Assembly (NCBI GenBank): GCA_027021605.1 | Contig: JALUUA010000158.1 | Coordinates: 1 to 10,460 of the forward strand | Source of the DNA: Candidatus Bipolaricaulota bacterium | Lineage (GTDB): Bacteria > Bipolaricaulota > Bipolaricaulia > RBG-16-55-9 | Reading direction: 5' to 3' | Length of the DNA stretch: 10,460 nucleotides | Shown here: positions 6,728 through 10,460 of the stretch, piece after piece | Layout of the letters: every line of letters begins with the position of its first letter | Numbering within the stretch: position 1 is the first letter of the stretch | Made by a program: the position numbers and the translations under genes | The notes under the pieces: model-generated | Seen by the model: only the letters and a program-made list of their open reading frames with translations | What the model was told of the DNA's origin: nothing | Database searches by the model: none

Positions 6728-6802
6728 TGGAGGCGGCGCCCGGAATCGAACCGGGGTATGAGGGTTTTGCAGACCCTTGCCTTACCACTTGGCGACGCCG
6801 CC
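6728..6802 (-). tRNA. tRNA-Cys (anticodon GCA), CCA encoded
   Basis: The acceptor GGCGGCG pairs with CGCCGCC. The anticodon arm AGGGT-CTGCAAA-ACCCT has GCA at 6770-6768, and the T arm is CCCGG-TTCGATT-CCGGG. The discriminator U73, an identity element of tRNA-Cys, is followed by an encoded CCA (6730-6728). It is the first gene of the operon, about 12 nt after the predicted transcription start. Confidence 0.95.
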
Positions 6803-6821
6803 TTCGCCTCGTCGCGCTCAA

Positions 6822-6851
6822 ATTATAGGGCTCCCCCCGCGAAGTTGTCAA
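6822..6851 (-). promoter_or_regulatory. Consensus sigma70 promoter of the tRNA-Cys/tRNA-Val/cca operon
   Basis: On the minus strand TTGACA (6851-6846) and TATAAT (6827-6822) are both perfect, separated by 18 nt. The predicted start at about 6815 gives a 12-nt leader to tRNA-Cys. This is the strongest promoter in the window, as expected for stable RNA, and it also drives cca. The GC-rich run just downstream of the -10 box (GAGCGCGACGAGGCG) resembles stringent-type discriminators; that last point is inference. Confidence 0.88.
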
Positions 6852-6874
6852 CCGGTTCCGACTTGCCCTACGCT
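6845..6874 (+). promoter_or_regulatory. Candidate divergent promoter for the DUF4139 gene
   Basis: TTGTCA (6845-6850) matches five of six -35 bases and overlaps the -35 box of the opposite tRNA promoter (TTGTCAA reads TTGACAA on the other strand). TACGCT (6869-6874), 18 nt on, matches only three of six. If real, the two promoters compete for one polymerase footprint. The weak -10 keeps confidence low. Confidence 0.3.
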
Positions 6875-6900
6875 CTTAGCACACGAAAGGGGGATGCACC

Positions 6901-8376
6901 ATGCAACTGGCCCGAAACCTGAAGACAAAAAAGATGAAGGCGCCGCTCGGAATCGCGTCCGTCTCGCTGTTGCTCCTGGGACTCCTCCTCACCCTCGGCC
7001 TCAGCACCGGAGGGATCACGCAGCCCTCCCCCTCCTCCCCAGCGTCCGCAGCCGCCCTCACGTCGGATAAGCCGGGGAGCCTGACGCTTACGATCTACCA
7101 GGCCCAGAACCTCGCCCTGGTGGAGGATCGTCGGGTGCTGGCCCTTGCCCCGGGCGTTTGGGAGTACCGCATCCGGGGGATCAGCCCGCGCCTGCTGCCC
7201 GACTCCGTGCGGCTGGAGCCGATCCTCCCCGCCTCCGGAGACGGGGAAGCCCAAGGACAAGATCGAGAAAAAGCCCTACAGATCCTGGAGCAGCGCTTTC
7301 ACAACCCCTCCCTCTCCCTCAACGAGCTCCTGAAGGCGCACATGGGCGAGGAGATCGAGGTCTTCGCCCCGGGCGGGGCCGGAACGTATCGGGGGCGATT
7401 GGTGAGCACCGAGGGCGGTATCACGCTCGAAGACGAGTTCGGTCAGCTCCACGTCATCCGCGACGCGCAGCGGATTCAGTTCCCCACCCGCCCCGGGACG
7501 GGGCCCGTCCTCCTCGGGACCCTGAGCAGCGAACTCGAGGGGGAGCAAAGCGTCCGGCTGAGCTACCTCACCGAGGGGCTCGACTGGCGGGCGGACTACG
7601 CCGCGGTTCTAAGCGCCGACGAGAGGAGCCTCGACTGGGAGGCCGGGGTCACCGTCGCCAACCAATCGGGGATGGACTTCCCGCAGGTACAGCTCCAGCT
7701 CGTGTCGGGACGGCTTAACCGCGCCCGGGAGGAGCGCCCCGTCTTCGCCATGGCGGAGGCCGCCCGCGCCGCGGCCGCCCCTGCGCCCCCGGGCTTCGAC
7801 GAGCAGGCGGCGTTTGAGTACCGCCTCTACACGCTGCTGCGCCCCGCCTCGATCCCTACAGGGGAGAGCGTCCGGCTCTCGTTTTTGGAGGCCCGAGGCG
7901 TCCCCGTGGAAAAGCGCTACGTCTTCGCCGCGCACGAGGCCAACGGCGTCCAAGTCTGGCTCGAACTCGACAACGAGGCACCCTTAGGACGAGCGCTTCC
8001 GCCGGGGGTGGTCCGGCTGTACCGCCGCTCGCCCCAGGGACTTTTGCTCATCGGGGAGGACCGCATTCGGCACACGCCCGTGGGGGAGCGGATCGAGCTG
8101 CAGGCGGGCCTGGCCTTCGACATCGTCGCGAAGCGGGCGGTCAAGGCCCGCGAGCGCGTCGGACAGTTCGTCTACCGCGAGACCGTCGAGATCGTGCTCA
8201 CGAACCGCAAGGCCGAGGCCGTCTCCGTCCGCGTGCGCGAGCGCCTGCGCGGGACGTGGAAAGTTGTTGATACATCCCAAAAGTACGAACAGCTGGACGC
8301 GCAGACGATCGAGTTCGTCGTCGAGCTGGGCGCCGGGGCCACCGCCGTCGTACAATACACCTACGAGTACCAATAG
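6901..8376 (+). CDS. DUF4139 domain protein, secreted or membrane-anchored
   Basis: A 491-residue protein with a basic N-terminus (RNLKTKKMK) and a hydrophobic segment at about 17-36, giving either a signal peptide or an uncleaved anchor. No lipobox cysteine is present. The rest is soluble. A beta-rich start (LALAPGVWEYRIRGISPRLL, 80-99) is followed by the family core SYLTEGLDWRADYAAVL (221-237) and VTVANQSGMDFPQVQLQLVSG (250-270). An Ala/Pro linker comes next (285-298), then FEYRLYTLLRPASIPTGESV (305-324). The end of the domain, IVLTNRKAEAVSVRVRERL (431-449), runs to the C-terminal strand VQYTYEYQ. The N-terminal DUF4140 coiled coil found in many relatives is absent. The molecular function of this family is unknown to me. 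The ATG at 6901 follows AAAGGGGG at 7-nt spacing; Met12 is a less likely start. A short CTACA...TGTAG hairpin lies just after the stop. Confidence 0.82.
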   Translation: MQLARNLKTKKMKAPLGIASVSLLLLGLLLTLGLSTGGITQPSPSSPASAAALTSDKPGSLTLTIYQAQNLALVEDRRVLALAPGVWEYRIRGISPRLLPDSVRLEPILPASGDGEAQGQDREKALQILEQRFHNPSLSLNELLKAHMGEEIEVFAPGGAGTYRGRLVSTEGGITLEDEFGQLHVIRDAQRIQFPTRPGTGPVLLGTLSSELEGEQSVRLSYLTEGLDWRADYAAVLSADERSLDWEAGVTVANQSGMDFPQVQLQLVSGRLNRAREERPVFAMAEAARAAAAPAPPGFDEQAAFEYRLYTLLRPASIPTGESVRLSFLEARGVPVEKRYVFAAHEANGVQVWLELDNEAPLGRALPPGVVRLYRRSPQGLLLIGEDRIRHTPVGERIELQAGLAFDIVAKRAVKARERVGQFVYRETVEIVLTNRKAEAVSVRVRERLRGTWKVVDTSQKYEQLDAQTIEFVVELGAGATAVVQYTYEYQ

Positions 8377-8434
8377 TCTACAGTCTACGTTGTAGCGCAC
8401 GCCGATAACACGAGCACAGCGAGGTGGTCCGGCG

Positions 8435-8716
8435 ATGGCACAGGGGGAACAATCGCACGAGTTCGAGTTGGATTTGGCGAAGTACAAGCGGGCCATCGAG
8501 AAGGCGCTGCCCGAGATCCCGGCGGAGAACGGGGTCATCACCCTCGAGGCCCTGTGGCTGGAGACGGCCATCCCTGAAGACGTGATCCGGGAGGTGCTGG
8601 CCAACGGGGGGGTGGAGCTCCCGCCGTACGTGGACAAAATCGTTACCCGCCGCGGCGAGGTGCTCTACGAGCGGGGCCCGAGCCCCAACGGACGGCCCGC
8701 GGAGCCCGAGCTCTAG
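8435..8716 (+). CDS. Conserved-looking small protein, function unknown
   Basis: A 93-residue soluble protein that I do not recognise. It has no signal peptide, membrane segment or cysteine. An N-terminal amphipathic helix (ELDLAKYKRAIEKAL, 11-25) is followed by a compact alternation of predicted helix and strand: ITLEALWLETAI (35-46), PEDVIREVLANG (47-58), VELPPYVDKIVTRRGEVLYE (60-79). The tail is Pro/Gly-rich. The middle could be a small winged-helix-like fold, but this is only suggested by the helix-helix-strand-strand order. The start is supported by GAGGTGG 7 nt upstream. Its stop codon overlaps the ribosome site of the phosphohexomutase gene 9 nt downstream, so the two are translationally coupled. 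Codon use and GC match the neighbours, which supports a real gene. Confidence 0.75.
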   Translation: MAQGEQSHEFELDLAKYKRAIEKALPEIPAENGVITLEALWLETAIPEDVIREVLANGGVELPPYVDKIVTRRGEVLYERGPSPNGRPAEPEL

Positions 8717-8720
8717 GAGA
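8715..8720 (+). promoter_or_regulatory. Ribosome site overlapping the upstream stop codon
   Basis: AGGAGA includes the last two bases of the TAG of the small upstream gene and lies 5 nt before the ATG at 8726. It decides the start of the phosphohexomutase and indicates coupling of the two reading frames. Confidence 0.75.
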
Positions 8721-8725
8721 TCACG

Positions 8726-10213
8726 ATGAGCAGCTCAGCATCCATTCGCTTCGGCACGGACGGCTGGCGCGGGGTGATCGCCCGCGACTTCACGTTTGAC
8801 AACGTCGCGCGGGTGGGAGAGGGCGTCGTCCGCTACCTGGAGAGCCCGGAGCGCCGGGAGCTGGAGTGCTATCGGCGCTGGCGGGCGACGCCCGCCGACC
8901 CCCACCGGGGGGTGGTCATCGGGTACGACATGCGCTTTTTGGCCCGGGAGTTCGCCCAAACCCTCGCCCGCGTGCTCAAGCAGCATCGCATTCCCGTCTG
9001 GCTTGCGCCGGAGCCCATCCCCACGCCCGCCCTGTCGTACGGGGTGGTGCACCACAAGGCCGCGCTGGGCTTGATGGTGACGGCCAGCCACAACCCGCCC
9101 GAATACTTGGGCGTCAAGATCAAGACGGAGTTGGGCGGGGCCGCGCCCCCGGAGATCACGAAGCTCGTGGAGCGGATGACCCCCGAGGAGCCCCCTTCCT
9201 ACGCCAAGCAAGACGACGAGCCCTTCCCAACCGTTGATGTTAAAGGCCCGTTCCTCGCGCGGGTGAAGGAGCTCATCGACGTTCACAAGCTCCAGAGCGC
9301 GAACTTGAAGGTCGTGGTGGACGCGATGTACGGCTCCGCTCGGGGGTACATCGCTCAGATCCTCGAGGAGCTGGGGGTCCCCCACATCACGGTGCGCCAC
9401 GGACGCGATCCCTACTTCGGGGGCCACGGCCCCGAGCCCGTGCGCCGATATTTGACGCCCCTCAAGGCCGTCATCCGCGCCGAGGCCGAGCGCCAGCGCC
9501 GCCGCTCCGGGAATGAAATCATCGCGGGGGTGGTGACGGACGGCGACGGGGACCGCGTGGCCGCGATGGACGAGAACGGGGAGTTTGTGGACCCTCACCG
9601 CTGTTTTGCGCTGCTGCTCGATTATCTGGCGGGCGTAAAGGGCCTTACGGGCAAGGTCGTAAAGAGCTTCACGCTGGGGGACATGGCCTTCAAGCTCGCC
9701 GAGCTCCATAATGTCCCCGTCGACGAGGTCCCGGTGGGCTTCAAGTACGTGAGCGAGAAGCTGCTCACGGACGACGTCTTGATCGGGGGCGAGGAGAGCG
9801 GCGGCATCGCCGTAAAGGGCCACATCCCCGAGCGCGACGGGGTGCTCATGGCTTTGCTGCTGCTGGAGGTCGTAGCGCATCACCGCAAGCCCCTCAGCCA
9901 AATCATCGACGAGCTGATGGGGCGGGTGGGGCATCACTACTACGACCGCCGGGATCTGCATTTGGAGGAGCGCCTCGAGGTCGTCGAGAAGCTCAAGCAG
10001 GCGGAGCCGAAGGCGTTCGCGGGCAAGCCCGTCCTCAAAATCGAGACGCTGGATGGGGTGAAATTGAGATTCGAGGACGGCTGGCTGCTGTTCCGGGCCT
10101 CGGGGACGGAGCCCCTGCTGCGCATCTACTGCGAACTCGACGACCCCGAGGAGGTCCAAAGGGTTCTCGATCAGGCGGAGAGGTTCGCGCGCGGGGAGCT
10201 GGCGTTGCTTTAG
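8726..10213 (+). CDS. Phosphoglucomutase/phosphomannomutase (alpha-D-phosphohexomutase)
   Basis: A 495-residue cytoplasmic enzyme that interconverts hexose 1- and 6-phosphates, supplying precursors of glycans and nucleotide sugars. All four domains are intact. FGTDGWRG (9-16) opens domain 1, and TASHNPPEYLGVKIK (119-133) holds the phosphoserine (Ser121). TDGDGDR (271-277) is the Mg2+ loop, GEESGG (355-360) the sugar-specificity loop, and RASGTEPLLR (457-466) the phosphate-binding loop. The GEESGG loop is typical of PGM/PMM rather than GlmM enzymes, but glucose versus mannose preference is not decidable here. It is slightly longer than the usual 450-475 aa. Extra residues lie near 41-60 (an Arg/Glu-rich stretch) and before the metal loop (RAEAERQRRRSGNE, 251-264). 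ATG 8726 is supported by AGGAG 6 nt upstream overlapping the previous stop. The only downstream neighbour is on the opposite strand, so this is the last gene of its operon. Confidence 0.93.
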   Translation: MSSSASIRFGTDGWRGVIARDFTFDNVARVGEGVVRYLESPERRELECYRRWRATPADPHRGVVIGYDMRFLAREFAQTLARVLKQHRIPVWLAPEPIPTPALSYGVVHHKAALGLMVTASHNPPEYLGVKIKTELGGAAPPEITKLVERMTPEEPPSYAKQDDEPFPTVDVKGPFLARVKELIDVHKLQSANLKVVVDAMYGSARGYIAQILEELGVPHITVRHGRDPYFGGHGPEPVRRYLTPLKAVIRAEAERQRRRSGNEIIAGVVTDGDGDRVAAMDENGEFVDPHRCFALLLDYLAGVKGLTGKVVKSFTLGDMAFKLAELHNVPVDEVPVGFKYVSEKLLTDDVLIGGEESGGIAVKGHIPERDGVLMALLLLEVVAHHRKPLSQIIDELMGRVGHHYYDRRDLHLEERLEVVEKLKQAEPKAFAGKPVLKIETLDGVKLRFEDGWLLFRASGTEPLLRIYCELDDPEEVQRVLDQAERFARGELALL

Positions 10214-10228
10214 GAGCGCAAGATGACC

Positions 10229-10244
10229 GGGCGTTTTCCAGCCC
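10229..10244 (+). terminator. Weak candidate terminator after the phosphohexomutase
   Basis: GGGC and GCCC enclose an 8-nt loop (GTTTTCCA) and are followed by TTTGAG. The stem is only 4 bp and the U tract 3 nt, so this may be incidental. It is the only hairpin between the convergent genes. Confidence 0.2.
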
Positions 10245-10318
10245 TTTGAGCTTGCTGATAAGTAAGATTGAGGTCACAGCTCTTTCAACGCTTTTCGGAA
10301 TTCTTTCGGGGCTGAGCT

Positions 10319-10460
10319 CTATCTCGCGCAGGATCTCGCGAAACCCTGTTCCTCCAAGCAAAGCTCAAGGACCTCTTTGAGGTTCTGCTGGAGTTCATCC
10401 AAAGTAGCTCCCTGGGTGTGGGCTCCCGGAATGCCCGGCACGATCCCCACGTAGAGCTTC
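10319..10460 (-). CDS. HicB-like antitoxin fragment, start beyond window, frame possibly disrupted
   Basis: Forty-six residues are visible, starting KLYVGIVPGIPGAHTQG and continuing with ATLDELQQNLKEVLELCLEE. This is the compact beta-hairpin and helix signature of the HicB family (V-P-x-x-P-G-x-H-T-Q-G, then T-L-x-E-x-x-x-N-x-K-E), antitoxins of HicA mRNA-cleaving toxins. The first visible base is G followed by AAG, so an ATG may lie exactly at the window edge; this cannot be confirmed. The frame ends at TAG (10321-10319) after a low-complexity GFARSCAR. Beyond that stop the same frame stays open to a TGA at 10276-10274 and encodes KEFRKALKEL, while a shifted frame between them encodes REILREIELSPE. 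The gene may therefore be broken, or the sequence may carry two small errors. No hicA is seen on this side. The local DNA is AT-richer than the rest, consistent with a mobile toxin-antitoxin gene. Confidence 0.55.
   Translation of the reverse strand, partial: KLYVGIVPGIPGAHTQGATLDELQQNLKEVLELCLEEQGFARSCAR

Noticed and set aside
8378..8395. CTACA...TGTAG hairpin and GTCTAC repeat after the DUF4139 gene
   Set aside because: The stem is only 5 bp with an 8-nt loop and no U tract, too weak to call a terminator; the next gene starts 58 nt on, probably in the same operon.
8735..10159. 474-codon open frame antisense to the phosphohexomutase
   Set aside because: Low-complexity composition with no motif. 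It is explained by strong third-position GC bias of the intact mutase gene on the other strand.
10035..10361. 108-codon minus-strand frame across the end of the mutase gene
   Set aside because: Most of it is antisense to the mutase C-terminus. Only its first part (REILREIELSPE) is of interest, and that is treated under the HicB finding.

Overview
The window comes from a GC-rich bacterium (about two-thirds G+C by eye) with densely packed genes in short operons. No lineage marker such as an rRNA is present. A bacterial V/A-type ATPase with the subunit order G/H then I, as in Thermus, next to ResB/CcsA (System II) cytochrome c maturation fits Deinococcus-Thermus or a deep-branching thermophilic candidate phylum such as Bipolaricaulota. 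That placement is inference only.

Layout. Positions 1-2126 (minus) hold the first two genes of a V/A-type ATPase operon: the small peripheral-stalk subunit G/H and, overlapping it by ATGA, the membrane subunit I, whose 3' end runs off the window. A 134-bp divergent spacer separates this from a plus-strand pair, resB (2261-3964) and ccsA (4056-4994). These encode the membrane heme delivery and cytochrome c synthase complex. The next 200 bp are non-coding and hold short repeats, a strong hairpin followed by a U-rich tract on the minus strand, and an odd 11-nt perfect complement of the 16S anti-Shine-Dalgarno tail. Positions 5193-6802 (minus) form a compact RNA operon: a near-ideal sigma70 promoter, tRNA-Cys(GCA), tRNA-Val(GAC), and a CCA-adding enzyme/HD-domain gene starting 6 nt after a tRNA-Val that has no encoded CCA. 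Diverging from it, 6901-10213 (plus) holds a secreted or anchored DUF4139 protein, a 93-residue protein I do not recognise, and a phosphoglucomutase/phosphomannomutase translationally coupled to it. The right edge (minus) holds a HicB-like antitoxin gene with a disrupted reading frame in locally AT-richer DNA.

Functionally the left half is membrane bioenergetics (rotary ATPase and cytochrome c assembly), the centre is tRNA supply and maturation, and the right half is envelope and sugar-phosphate metabolism. I see no CRISPR array, insertion sequence, phage gene or new multi-gene defence system. The observations most worth checking are the CCA-less tRNA fused tightly to cca, the Glu in place of the first catalytic Asp of that enzyme, the apparent duplication of the first membrane hairpin in ResB, and the small protein coupled to the phosphohexomutase.
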